Shown here in pieces: positions 1 through 13,200 of a stretch of 34,352 nucleotides of DNA (its first letter is position 1; every line of letters begins with the position of its first letter). The notes under the pieces were generated by a model that was not told where the DNA came from, did no database searches, and worked only from the letters and a program-made list of their open reading frames with translations. This DNA is from Psychrobium sp. Its GTDB lineage: Bacteria; Pseudomonadota; Gammaproteobacteria; Enterobacterales; Psychrobiaceae. The DNA is taken from the NCBI GenBank assembly GCA_013214905.1, contig JABSRV010000011.1, positions 1 through 34,352 of the forward strand, read 5' to 3'. A program made the translations under genes and the position numbers.

Positions 1-547
<547 letters not shown>

Positions 548-683
548 ACAACACCTAATGTGTTTTATGTTTTCACCTCAAAAGTATTCAAGAATACTTG
601 TTGTAAAGAACGACTATATTTAAAGAAAGTATCAGCTTTCCAAATTATCTTTGGCTTGAAAGAGCGAGAGAGAGCAACAGTTT

Positions 684-803
684 AGTCTAGTAACCATAGC
701 AAATTGGTCCCACCTGATCCCATTCCGAACTCAGTAGTGAAACGATTTAGCGCCGATGGTAGTGTGGGGCTTCCCCATGTGAGAGTAGGTCATTGCTAGA
801 CAC
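684..803 (+). rRNA. rrf: 5S ribosomal RNA
   Basis: A complete 120-nt 5S rRNA. The core TTGGTCCCACCTGA, CCGAACTCAG and the GAGAGTAGG region match the enterobacterial 5S. The ends were set by aligning to E. coli 5S from memory. The 5' strand (GTCTAG from 685) pairs with the 3' strand (CTAGAC to 801) to form helix I. It is the last gene of the rRNA operon and is followed within 10 nt by a strong terminator. Its 3'-terminal 16 nt recur in inverted orientation at 851-866. Confidence 0.97.
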
Positions 804-866
804 CCATTCAGAAAAAGGGCCCAGTCGAAAGACTGGGCCCTTTTTCGCATGTGTCTAGCAATGACC
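788..866. repeat. 16-bp perfect inverted repeat around the rrn terminator
   Basis: The last 16 nt of the 5S gene (788-803, GGTCATTGCTAGACAC) are repeated exactly as the reverse complement at 851-866 (GTGTCTAGCAATGACC), with the terminator hairpin between them. The match stops abruptly at 867. The arms could pair outside the terminator stem, and the distal arm could compete with the 5S 5' strand for the 3' strand. A relic of an inverted rrn junction is one explanation. Confidence 0.9.
812..846 (+). terminator. rRNA operon intrinsic terminator
   Basis: A perfect 15-bp stem (812-826 with 831-845) closed by a GAAA loop. The GC-rich core GGGCCCAGTC/GACTGGGCCC is flanked by five A on the left and five T on the right. 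The A-tract and T-tract make it work in both directions in principle, but its position 9 nt after 5S marks it as the rrn terminator. Confidence 0.95.
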
Positions 867-894
867 GGCATGATATTGACTATTCCAACGCGCC

Positions 895-1084
895 CGTCGC
901 TGACGCAGTCAGTGCAATCCACTCACACGGTTGATCTGGCACAGAGACGGCCATTGCTGTTTGCCACGCGCGCGACACTTCTTTGCTTTTTCTTTTGTTT
1001 TTTCGTCGCTGAACCGCAACCGATTCACACGGTTGATCTGGTACAGGGACGGCCATTGCGACTAGCCACGCCGCACTTCTTTGC
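895..1084. repeat. imperfect direct repeat downstream of rrn
   Basis: Two diverged copies lie about 105 bp apart: 895-986 and 1004-1084. Both begin CGTCGCTGA, share CACACGGTTGATCTGG, then ACGGCCATTG and CCACG, and end ACTTCTTTGC. Open frames cross this stretch on both strands, but no ribosome binding site or protein-like composition supports a gene. The rest of 867-1211 shows only the terminator of the adhesin gene. Confidence 0.8.
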
Positions 1085-1162
1085 ATCTGACCTTCATTAA
1101 GAATTTAGGGATACCCTAGCAGCTAGGACTAGTATGATTTTAACGCTAGGGAATATTTAATT

Positions 1163-1197
1163 AAAAATCCACTTCATCAATTTGAAGTGGCTTTTAT
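1163..1197 (-). terminator. terminator of the giant adhesin gene
   Basis: An 8-bp stem, CCACTTCA (1169-1176) with TGAAGTGG (1183-1190), and a 6-nt loop. Read on the minus strand it is followed by ATTTTTAATT, as expected 22 nt after the adhesin stop codon. On the plus strand the tail is CTTTTAT, so weak bidirectional action is possible. Confidence 0.75.
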
Positions 1198-1211
1198 GTG
1201 AAGCTCTATTT

Positions 1212-4200
1212 CTAAAGTATTAGGTCAATAGGTAGCATGTCGTCCTGGTCGAAAATATTATTGTCGGGTACGGTGACCCAAGGTTGCTCTGAAATGAGGA
1301 TTCCGGATATCCCTTCGTTGATAAGCTTGTCTTGATCTGATAATTCAAATTTGTCTAATGTTGAGGTGGATTCAGGCACTAAATCTGAAAAATTTAGTGC
1401 TAGATAGTGTGCTAGATTATCATCAGAACTGTCTTGTAATAACTCATTAATAGGTAGGTCAGCTAATTCTTGGGCCATTTCGTCTATTAGGCTGTCAGCA
1501 TATTTAGTTTGTTGTTGCTGCTCAAAACTATCCTTATATCTTGAAATCAGCTTATCATCATCTAAGCCCACAATAACTGTAGACGTTAAGTCATCGTACT
1601 CATATACCACATCTTCGTATGAAAACCAAACGTCTGCAATTTGTTGGCTCTCACCGGTATTGTCTAAATAACTACCTACTAATCCGATGGTATTACCATT
1701 ATCTGTCTCGGTGGAATGAGAATATGTCAGTGCTATTTCAGAGACATCGGCCTCGCTTAGAGTTAGTAATTCACCATCTTGAGTTATGCCGTCTGAATTT
1801 TTGTCTTGCCATGCCAATAGTTCTGCCCATTGGTCATCTAGCGCATTAATCACTCCATCATTATTGGAATCAAATTCAGCTAAAACATCAAAACCGTCAA
1901 TGGCTTTACTGCCATCATTTTTTACAGTTTCTTGACCGAATAATTCAGTGGCGTCGTTTATAATGCCATCGTTATTGATATCTCTTACTAATAACCCGTC
2001 ATCGGTATTAACCCAACCAGTTTGGTCATTATCTCCGTCGGCATCAATATCGAATTGGACACCTTCACTATTAACTAACGTCTCAATACCGTCATTATCT
2101 AAATCTAGAACTAAGGGGGAGTTCATTATTACATCATGATTGTTCCAGCTCGGTGATTTGTCAAACATATGACCCCATCCTAAATTTTGGGTGGCAAATC
2201 CTGGCGCCTGAGCTCTTGCATTTTCATTTTCATTATCACTATCTATTAACTGCACATCGATGGCTATCGTTTGCTCTGTTTTTAGGCCTACATCATCTTC
2301 CACGACTATTTTGACTGATGCAGTACCGAAATAACCGGGAGTCGGAGTATAGACAATATTGTTTCCTGAAAAAATGACGGTGCCACTGCCACTAAGTAAC
2401 GTGACGCTGCTGTTGTTATCTTCATCGCTTATATCGGCAATGGTCAGTGCAACGCCTTCCTGGGTTGTCGTTACTATATTATTAATTAATGGCGCTTCGT
2501 TGACATCTCCGATGTTGACGATGAACTCTTCAATCGAACTGCTTAAATCGGTTAGGGTTCGTTTGATGAACACGGTTTCTACGGTTTTATTTTCATAATT
2601 AATTTGACTATTATCACTTACCGTTACAACACCAGTGATAGCATCAACCCTAAAAGGGCCACCGATGATAGGGTCACCACTGGAATTAACTATTGAATAG
2701 GCTATATTAGACTCATTCAAATCATTTAACGCCGCATGGATACCTGCATCCATACCGTTTGCTACGTCTTCCGCTAAATCTTGCGTAATTAACGTGACAT
2801 CATTAAATGCTAATTGTTCAAAATTAGAAACCTTACTTTGAATCGTGCCTGTATTGGCATTCCAAGCGCTGAGTGTGATATTTAAACGAATAGCATCATG
2901 ATCTGCACCGCCATCAACCGTGCCAGTGATATTGCCGCCAAGTTTAAAGTAATCTTGCCCTGCACCAAGGTTAGCCGTTGCAAATACATTGGTGGCAACA
3001 ATGATGGTGTCGTTACCTGCCCCGGTATTTAATAGTTGTAAGTTAGAAGCGCCATATCCTAAATGAGTACCAATGGTGATGGTGTCATCACCGCTGCCAG
3101 TGCTGAAGGTTTTTATGCCCGATTGACCCGTAGTCGTAAAGGTATTGTCACCATCACCCAAGTTGATAATGTTGCTGTTGCCCCATGAGGTTAAATTAAC
3201 ATTGACAATATCATTACCCGACCCTGCGGTAATACCATAAGTTGTTGAACCAACAGTTAATACGTTATTGCCTTCACCTAATTTAGCGTCAGTTAAAATT
3301 CCACCTACGGTTACCGTATCTTTGCCACTACCGCCGATGACATTAGTTAACGAGGTGCCTACGGTTAATGTGTTCTCACCATCGCCTAAATGTACCGTTG
3401 TGGCGGAGGTGCCTATTGTTACCGTATCGTTACCATCACCAACATTAACGGTGCCTGATGCAGCGCCGGTTAAGGTAAAGCTATTAACACCATTACCCAA
3501 GTTAACCGTGGTGCCAGATGTTGCGGCTGAGACTGAATCGTTGCCGTCTCCAGCGTTAAATATGCCTGCGATATGACCTGCTGAGGTAAAGGTATTATTA
3601 CCCTCGCCCAACGTGACGGCTGCAGTATTAACTTGCACATGCACTACATCATCACCCGCGCCAGTGGTTAATGCGCCACTAATGGAACCGGCCTGAATAT
3701 CTATCGTATTATTGCCACTAGCCGTCGTTAAGATGCCTGTCATATTACCGGCAGTTAGCGTAAAGCTATTATTACCATCACCCAGATTAACATTAGCAAA
3801 AACCTTATTACCAACTAGTACCGTATCATCACCAGCACCGGTGTTAAATGCCTGTAAGTTAGAGCCGCCATAACCTAAATTTGTGCCTATTGTAATGATG
3901 TCGTTACCGCTGCCTGTACTGAAGTTTTTAATACCCGATTTTCCTGTGGTAGTAAAACTATTGTCTCCATCGCCTAAATTGATAATATTGCTATTACCCC
4001 ATTCAGTGGAATTTACATTAATTGTATCGTTACCTGCGCCAGCAGTGATGTCATAAACAACGGCGCTAGCCGTTAATGCATTATCACCTTCGCCTAAATT
4101 CACATAGGTAATTCCGCCAACAACAGTCACTGTATCGTCTTCACTGCCTGTTACTATATTAGTTTGCGTGGTAGTAAAGTTATGACTTAGCTGTGCGTTT

Positions 4201-7200
4201 TGCTCAACAATGTCCGCACCAGCACTAAACTTAATGGTTTCAAAATTAAGAACCATATTCTGAATGTTGTTTTGATTGTTCAACCACTGTGTTCTAGTCA
4301 TATTCAAAGTAATGGTGTCGTCACCTGACTGACCATCAATAATATGATTTACCGTACCATGAATAGTTAAGCTATCGTTGCCATCACCAAGGCTTATATT
4401 AGCCTTAGTTGAACCGTCAATTAGAACATTGTCATTACCTTGACCAGTAAGAATGGCCGCCGCATCACCGCCAATGGTGATGGTGTCATTACCACTACCC
4501 ATGTTGATGGTATTAAACGTTTCGCCAGTCACCGTTATTGTATTATTACCATTGCTAGCGCTAATGTCTCCAAGTACATTTTGGCCAATATTTAATGTGT
4601 CATCGCCACTTCCTAATGCAATGGTGTGATTATTATCACCGCTAATGATCACTGTATCGTTACCAGCTAAGGTATCAATGCTTTCGGTAGTGGTGCTGAG
4701 TGTTAATGTATTATCTGCATTATTTAAAGGCTCTAGAACGGCTTCTTCATAATCAATGAGTTGCGTCGAATCATTAAAATTAATGATCTTGAAATTTAGA
4801 ACATTGCTTCGAATGTTATTTTCATTGGCTAACCACTGCGCCTGTGTAATGTTTAAGGTAATAGTATTGTTACCGCTACCACCATCAACCACATTATTTA
4901 CGCTGCCACCAATTATGATGGTGTCATTGCCGCCACCAAGTTGAATATTGGCGGTAGTCGAGCCAGCAATATTTATCGTGTCGTTACCCATACCAGCGTC
5001 AATGGCGTTAGCGTTACCACCGATGGTAAGACTGTCGTCACCGCTGCCCAGCGATATAGCGTCATTGGCACTAAATGCAATTGTAATCGCATCATCCTCT
5101 GCTCCACTGATTATCTCTGCCGTTGCTTGACCAGCAACTGTTAAAGTATTATTGCCTCGCCCTAAATTAGTGACATGTTGTAAATCCCCCGAAATAGTGA
5201 CGATATCGTTACCCGCTAGCGTGTTTATTTCCTGGGTTGTATGTCCGGTGATTACTACTGAATTGTTAGTATTGTCTAACGGCTCCATCACGCTTTCTTG
5301 GTAATCAACTAGTTGGCTACTGTCATTAAAGTTCAACGTTTTAAAGTTAAGAACCTTACTTCTAATGTCATTGGTATTGTCTAACCAATCTGCCTGACTG
5401 ATATTCAAGGTAATTGTGTTATTGCCCGTACCACCGTCGATAATATTGTTAACCACACCGTCAATTCGAACCGTATCGTTACCATCACCGAGCGTAATAT
5501 TATTAGTGGTAGAACCTGCAATGTACAGCGTATCATTTCCGGAGCCAGTATTAATGATGCTGGCATCACCGCCAATCGTAATAACGTCGTCGCCACCAGA
5601 AACATTAATATTACCTTGCGCATTCCCAGCGATAGTTATGACATCGTTTTCGTTACCTGAGTCAACATCACCAATGAGTTTGCCCCCTACCGACAATGTA
5701 TTGTTACCCGAACCCAAATTAACTGTGCCAGAATTACCAGCGATATTAACCGTATCATTACCATCGTTGGTAGTGATAGTACGGCTAAATGAACTATTAA
5801 TTGTAATGGTATCGTTACCGTCTGCGGTACTGAAGCTATCAACCAGCGTATCTACAAACGCATTATTTAAAGTAATGGTATCGCCATCGCTAAAGTTAAT
5901 GGTTTCAAAATTCACCACCAATGCTTGGATACCGTTAACGTTGTTATCCCATGCCTCTCTTGACATATTAAGGTTAATGATGTCGTCACCTAAACCGCCA
6001 TCTATGGTGTAATTCACCGCACCGGTAACGGTTATCTCATCATCGTTGTTGGTTAATTTCGCACCGGATATCGTAATGCCTTCAATACCAATATCAACTA
6101 CTGCACCACTGTAGATACTGATAACATATTCAGCTTCATTGGTTGAGCCATCTGCACTGGTAGCGCGAACGACAATGCTTTGATTACCTTCGGCTAATAA
6201 TGTGTTATTGCCAACGGTTACTCTGCCTGTGCTGCTATCTATTTGGAATAAACCAGCGGCATCATCAATAAGCTGATAGCTTATATCATCGCCGTCGGCG
6301 TCGGTCGCTAGAGACTCAATACCGACGTATGTGCCATTGGACGAGCTTATTTCAACTAAATTAACTTCAGAATCATTATCGATTACGGCGTCTATGGCAT
6401 TGGTGGCATTGCCTACAGGAGTGGGTGCATTACTGCCTACCGTGATGGTATTAACTTGTTCGGTAAAAAACGAATTGGAACTTGTGGCGCGAATAGTGAC
6501 TTGATAAGAATCATTTAATACACCGATCAAACTAGAGTCGGCAACGGTGACCACTCCGGTTATGCTGTTTATGATGAAACGGCCACTGGCGTTGTCGCTT
6601 AAACTATAAATCACTGAATTAGCAATGTCGTTATCAACGGCTAACGCGGTTACGCCAGTGTAAGCGCCTGTGACAGTATTAGCCGCAATAACATTGCTAT
6701 CGTCTTGATCGCTATCGGTAACCAATCCTATCGTATTATTGGTGTTATTATCTAAAATTGTCGCCACGATAATATTGCCGTTAAGCTCAATCGTTAACGA
6801 CTCTGTTGCTTCGATCGTATTGTCATTAACGGTCGGGATAATGATAGAGAAACTTGCAACGTTGCTGGGTACAATAAGTTGCCCACTAGGGACATCAAAG
6901 GTCACGCCATTACTATAGGTGAGGGGGGCCAAGTCAACATTTACATCGACGCCACTAAGTGAGAAATTAATGCCACTTAGCGTACTTAAGTTATCGAGCA
7001 GATCGACTATGACGGTAATTTCTTCCCCTTCTGTAACCGAACCTGACAGCGCTTCAAAGGCGATGTTGACGTTGGTTACTGGCCTGTTAGCTAGAATGTC
7101 AATGGTTACCGTGCTTTCGTTACTTGAACCATCGCTACTCGTTGCTCTAACGACGATATCTACCTTAGTAAACTCTATAAATAAGCTTGAACTAGCCACC

Positions 7201-10200
7201 GATACTAGTCCTGACGTTGCATCGATAGTAAATGCGCCACTAGCATCATCAATTAATTCGTAACTGACCACATCGCCATCTAAATCGATAGCTTGCATGC
7301 TTACGTGAATATCGCTGCTTGGAAGTGCATTGCCAGCTGTAGCATTGGCTTGCGTGTCAGTATCAACGAGAGCACTTATTGCATTGGTCGCACTAGCTGG
7401 TGGTCCAGGGTTGGTTGGAGCCGTAGCGCCCAACGTAATTGTAAAATCATTTGATGAACTTGAACTGTCGGGTCGAACGGCAACAACGGTAACATTGTAA
7501 TTTTCGCCTTGGCTACCCAAGACTGCACCTGCCGCTACTGTTATCACGCCCGTAGAGCTGTCAATGTCAAAGCGACTGGATGAATCATCGCTTAGGCTAT
7601 AAGTTATGTTATCGCCATCTAACGCAATGACCGAGGCTGTTATGCCAGTATATGTACCAGTAATCGCATTGTGAGCAATTACATTGCTATCATCATTATC
7701 GGTGTCAATAACTGTATTGCTGGCTAAGGCTTGCAGTTTGGTTATCGTATCCACCTCACTGCCATTATCTAAAGTGTCCTGCAATGCATTTTGTATCGCT
7801 GTCAAGTTACTATCGGTAATGCCGCCAATGCCTAAGCTTTCTAATTGTGCTTTGCTTGGCGTGCCAACTGTACCATTCGCTGCATCCATGACCGCGTTTA
7901 CCGCGTCACTGAGCAATTGAATGCCACTGATATTATCGACGTCCGTTGAGTCTTTAACATCAATCACATCACCTAGTAGTGACGCCTTGACTGAGTTATC
8001 GATACCGGTAACGCCGATGTTGTTGTAATCCGCAATGCTAGGATTGGTGGCATTATCGTCTATACCGTTTGCTGCGTCTAAAATCACTTGATAGCTATCA
8101 ACCAAGCTTTGAATCTCGCTGGTGGTATCAACGGCATCGCCATCAACATTTATGCTGTTAAGTGCATTATTAATTGCTGCTAGGTTATTGCTATCAACGT
8201 CGTTAACGAAGGCATCTTGGTAATCTGTTATTGCAGGCGTTGTAGCCGTTGCGGTATTGTTTTGCGCCGCATCGCTAATCATTGAGAGCGCTGTTGCGGC
8301 GTCATCTACTGCGCTGGTGACTAGGCTTTGTAACTCAACGAGGGTATCCACGCCGCTGCCATCATCGTTAGTGGCTTGCAGCGCATGTTGAATGGCGATT
8401 AAGTTGTCATCGGTGATACCGATAATGCCCAGACTTTCGAGCTGCGCTTTGGTTGGTGTATTAAGGACGCCTGCTGCCGTGTTCATCACCGCTTGCACCG
8501 CATCGCTTAGCGTTTGTATCTCACTAACGCTGTCGACATCAGTGCTGGCTTTGACATCCAGTACATCACCGAGCAACGAGGTTTCTACAACCGTATCCAT
8601 ACCGTTAACGCCAATATTGGCGTAATCGACAATGCTAGGCTTTGCTGCATCGTCGTCAAGTCCATTGGCCGCGTCTAAAATTGCTTGATAGCTATCAACC
8701 AGAGTTTGAATTTCACTGGTGCTATCAACGGCATTTTCGTCAATAGTAACGCTGTTAAGGGCATCGTTAATCGCTGCCAGATTATCGCTATCAACACCGC
8801 TAATGCCGGCGTCTTGATAATCGCTGATGGCAGGAGTACCTGCACTTGCGGTATCGTTTTTCGCCGCACTCGTAATGAGTTCAATAGCGAGATTTGCGTT
8901 GATAATCGCGGTATAAATAAGCGCTTGCAGCTCTTCAATACTATCGATTTCACTGCCGTCATCTGCGGTTTTTTGTAACGCGTTTTGCACCACAATAAGG
9001 TTGTCGTCAGTGATGCCGTTAAGGCCCAAGCTGTCTAACTGTTCTTTGCTTGGCGTGCCGACATTACCAGCCGCTGCATCGATCACGGCTTGCGCGGTAT
9101 CACTTAATGTTTGTATTTCGTCGATAGTATCGATATCTTCGACATCTTTTTTGCCAATGATATCACCCAGCAATGCGGTTTCTTGTGGTGACTCAATGCC
9201 TACAACACCAATATTTTTGTAATCTTCGGCTGATGGGCGGGCTGAGCTATCGGTCGAGCCATTTGCAATGTCTAAGATATGATTAAAGCTATCGACTAAA
9301 TCTTGTATTCCACCCGTTGTATCAACGTTATTGCCGATAATCGCGATGGTATTTAAAGCATCATTTATCGCGGCTAAATTGTCGGCGTCAACACCAGTAA
9401 CGCCCGCATCTTGATAGGTTTCGAGTGTTGGTGTCGCTGAACTAGCCGTATTGTCTTGCGCCGCTTGTGCAATGGCTTCAATAGCCTCTTTAGCTTTCTG
9501 TGCAGCGTCATTAACAACCGATTGCAATTCATCAAGTGTATCGACATCGCTACCATCATCGGCGCTGGTACGTAAAATATTTTGTACCAGTAACAGGTTC
9601 TCGTCGGTGACGCCGGTAATTCCTAAGCGCTCAAGTTGCTCTTTGCTTGGAGTATCATGTGCTCCTGCTGCTGCATCCATGACCGTTTGTACCAAGTCAC
9701 TTAACACTTGTATTTCAGCGACCGTATCGACGTCGGCTTGATATTTCGTATCGATGACATCGCCTAATAGAGAGCTTTTTTCGTTGCTATCTACTCCGGT
9801 AATACCTATGAGTTGATAATCTTGTGCATTGGTAACCGTGCCCGCGTTATCTATGCCATCTGCGTTATCTAAAATGCGGGCATAGACATCGACAATTTCT
9901 TGGATCTTGGTACTGGTATTAGTTTTGTCTGCGTCGACGGCAATGGTATTTAATACGCTGTTAATGCTGGCTATGTTACCTGTATGAATACCTGTAATGC
10001 CCGCGCGATCATAAAGGCTTATGGTCGGGGTATTATCAGTGGCACTATTCGCCTCAGCGATAAGACTGATAGCTTGCAATGCACTATTTAAATCGAGTAT
10101 GTCGTCGATGATTGTTTGTATTTCGTTGAAACTGTCAACACCACTGGCGTCATCGCTTGTTGACCTTATTTTCGCCTGGATCTGAGCGATAATTACATCG

Positions 10201-13200
10201 CTAACGCCTGTTAATCCTAACGCTTGTAACTGTTCTTTTGTGGGGGTATTTAGGATACCACTAGCCGCGCCAATAACAGCTTGCACTGCATCGCTAATGA
10301 TCTGTAGCTCAGGGGTCGTATCAATGGCCGCTGTGGGAAGTTGGTCAATAATTTCACTGATTAAGGCTAGCTCAGCAATGTTATCAAGCCCATGAATGCC
10401 TAAGTTTTGGTAATCTTGCTGTGTTGCTTGCTCAATGTCATCAGCAATACCGTCGGCAATCGCTAATAATTTATTATAACTATCAACAATGGCTTGGATT
10501 TTCACGCGGCTGTTGACGTTCTCACCGGCAATGACGGTGGTATTTAATACGCTATTAATGGCGTCTAAATTACCACTGCTTATGCCGCTGACGCCGGCGT
10601 CTCTGTATATTTGGACCGAAATGTTTTCTGCGGTTGCATCATCTAATTGAGCTGCTTGCACGATGGCGTCAATTGCTTGCGCATTCATCTGCACTGTATT
10701 GTTGATAAACGCTTGTAAATCCTCAAGACTAACAATGTCACTGCCGTCGTCACTTGACGCGGCTATCGCTGCATTGATTAGCGCGATATTTTCGTCGGTA
10801 ACGCCAGTCAATCCTAATAATGTTAATTGATGCTCGGTGACTTCTCCTTCACCTTTGGTCAGCTTGAATAACATATCAATGGCCTCGGCCATCGATTGCA
10901 ATTCTAAAAATTCATCCACTTGCTCTTGTTGTTTGAGATCGAGAATATCACTAAACAGAGAGGCGCGATTATTATCACTGATGCCCGCTAGACCAATCGC
11001 GCTATAGTCTTCTAACGACAATGAATTTCCATTATCGATATTGTCAGCGGTGTCTAATATCTGCTGATAAGCATCGACTAATGCTTGTACTTCCACTGCT
11101 GTGTTGGTGGCGGCACCTGTTAATTTTTGACTGTTTAACGCGCTGTTGATACTGCTAAGGTTATTGGTATTAACGCCAACAATGCCTGCGCGTTGATAGA
11201 CATTGATTGCTGGTGTATCAGCGCTTGCATTATCCAACTGCGCGGCATCGCTGATTAGCTGCAAGGCCGCATTTTCATCGATAATATTATCGATAATTAC
11301 TTGTAATTCATCAATCGAATCTACTTCTTGTCCATTGTCGTCGGTACTTTGTATTATCTGCTGGATTTGGGTGAGGATAGTATCGGTAATCCCGAGTAGT
11401 CCAATAGATTCTAGTTGGCTTTTGCTTGGTGTATTTTGTTGCCCAGTTGCCGCGTCCATGACCGCTTGCACTGCGTCACTAAGTGATTGCAGCTTAGTGA
11501 CCGTATTGACATCGTTATTACTTAATTCGTCAATGGCGTCACCGAGTAACTGGTTTTTGGTCTCGCTGTCGATGCCTGTAATACCTAAGTTACTGTAATC
11601 TTGTTGGGTTGGACTCTCGTCGTCGTCATTGATGCCGTCGGCCGCGGCTAAAATTTTGTTATAACTATCGACAATGGTTTGAATTTCGGCAGCAGAATCG
11701 GCATTTTCACCATCAATAAATTCAGTGTTTAATACACTGTGGATAGCCTCGATATTTCCGCTGCTTACTCCACTAATCCCCGCATTTTTATAGACATCTA
11801 TGGTTGGCGAGTAAATCGTTGCACTGTCGTATTGTGCAGCATCAGCTAGACTGTCTAGTGCGTCTTGGGTAGCGCTGATTACATTGTTGATTAATGTTTG
11901 TAAGTCATCTAGGCTCGCCACATCGCTGCCATCATCACTTGAGGCCGCCAGTGCATTATTGATGAGGATAATATTCTCATCATCCACCCCGTCAATGCCA
12001 ATGGCTGCTAGCTGCTCTTGAGTCAGCGAACCTTCGCCCTTAGCGAACGACATTAGCGAGTCAACTATATCGGCTAGGGCTTGCAACTCGTCGAGTGTAT
12101 CAATGTCAGTTTTTAATTTAACGTCGATAATGTCACCAAGTAATTCGCCCTTTAGCGCATTATCGATGCCGACAATACCGATGGCGCTGTATTGTAATTG
12201 GCTTGGTTTTTCATCGTTGTCATCACTGCCGTCTGCTACCGCTAAAATGACAGTGTAGGCATCGACGATGGCCTGCACTTCGGCAACCGTATTAGTGGCC
12301 GAGCCGTTTAGTGCTGGACTGTTTAATGCACTGTTTATACTAGCGATATTATTTGTGTTAACACCGTTAACGCCAGCATTCTGGTAGTTGGCAATGGTTG
12401 GAGTGCTATCGGTTGCATTATTATTTTCGGCAGCTTGGCTAATCGTTAATAACGCGGTATTTTCATCGACAACATCATCGATTAAATCTTGTAATTCATC
12501 AATTGAATCGATGCCGGATCCGTCATCATCGCTTTCATTAATCGCTTGCTGAATGTCTGCCAGATTTTCGTCGCTAATACCCGTTAAACCAAGTGTTTCA
12601 AGTTGTTCTTTGGTTGGCACGTTTGGGAGGCCAGTTGCCGCATCAAACACCGCTTGTGCGGCGTCACTGATCGCTTGCAGCTCAGTGACCGTATTAACGG
12701 CACCACTTGGTAATTCATCGATAATATCACCAATAAATTCGACCAACTTCGGTGTATCAATGCCATCAATACCTAAGTTTTCATAGTCTTGTTGCGTTGG
12801 TTTTACATCGTTGTCATTGATGCTGTCCGCCGCCGCAAGAATGGAATTATAACTATCAACTATTTCTTGTAATTCTGCGGTAGTATCAGTGTCTTGACCG
12901 GTAATTAGAGGATTATTTAGCACACTATTGATAGCATCAATATTACCTTCGCTAATACCGATAACGCCAGCATCTTTGTATACGTCTAACAGATCGTGCT
13001 CATCGGAAATCGCGTTATCTTGAGCCAATTGACTCAAGGTCTCGAGCGCGTCTTTGCTGGTGTTAAGAACAGGGTTTAATAAATCTTGCAGTTTGCCTAA
13101 ATCGCTAATGTTACTGCCATCGTCATTAGATGCGGCGATAATAGCATTGACCACGTCAATATTGTCTTGCATTATGCCGGTGATGCCTAAACTTTCAAGT

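Noticed and set aside
849-1100. Open frames on both strands downstream of 5S (83 and 68 codons)
   Set aside because: They run through a direct repeat and the inverted 5S tail, have no ribosome site, and their repeated peptide is explained by the DNA repeat.
5416-6012. 198-codon plus-strand frame inside the adhesin, with others like it
   Set aside because: Shadow frames produced by the regular codon pattern of the repeats; no ribosome sites and unlikely composition.
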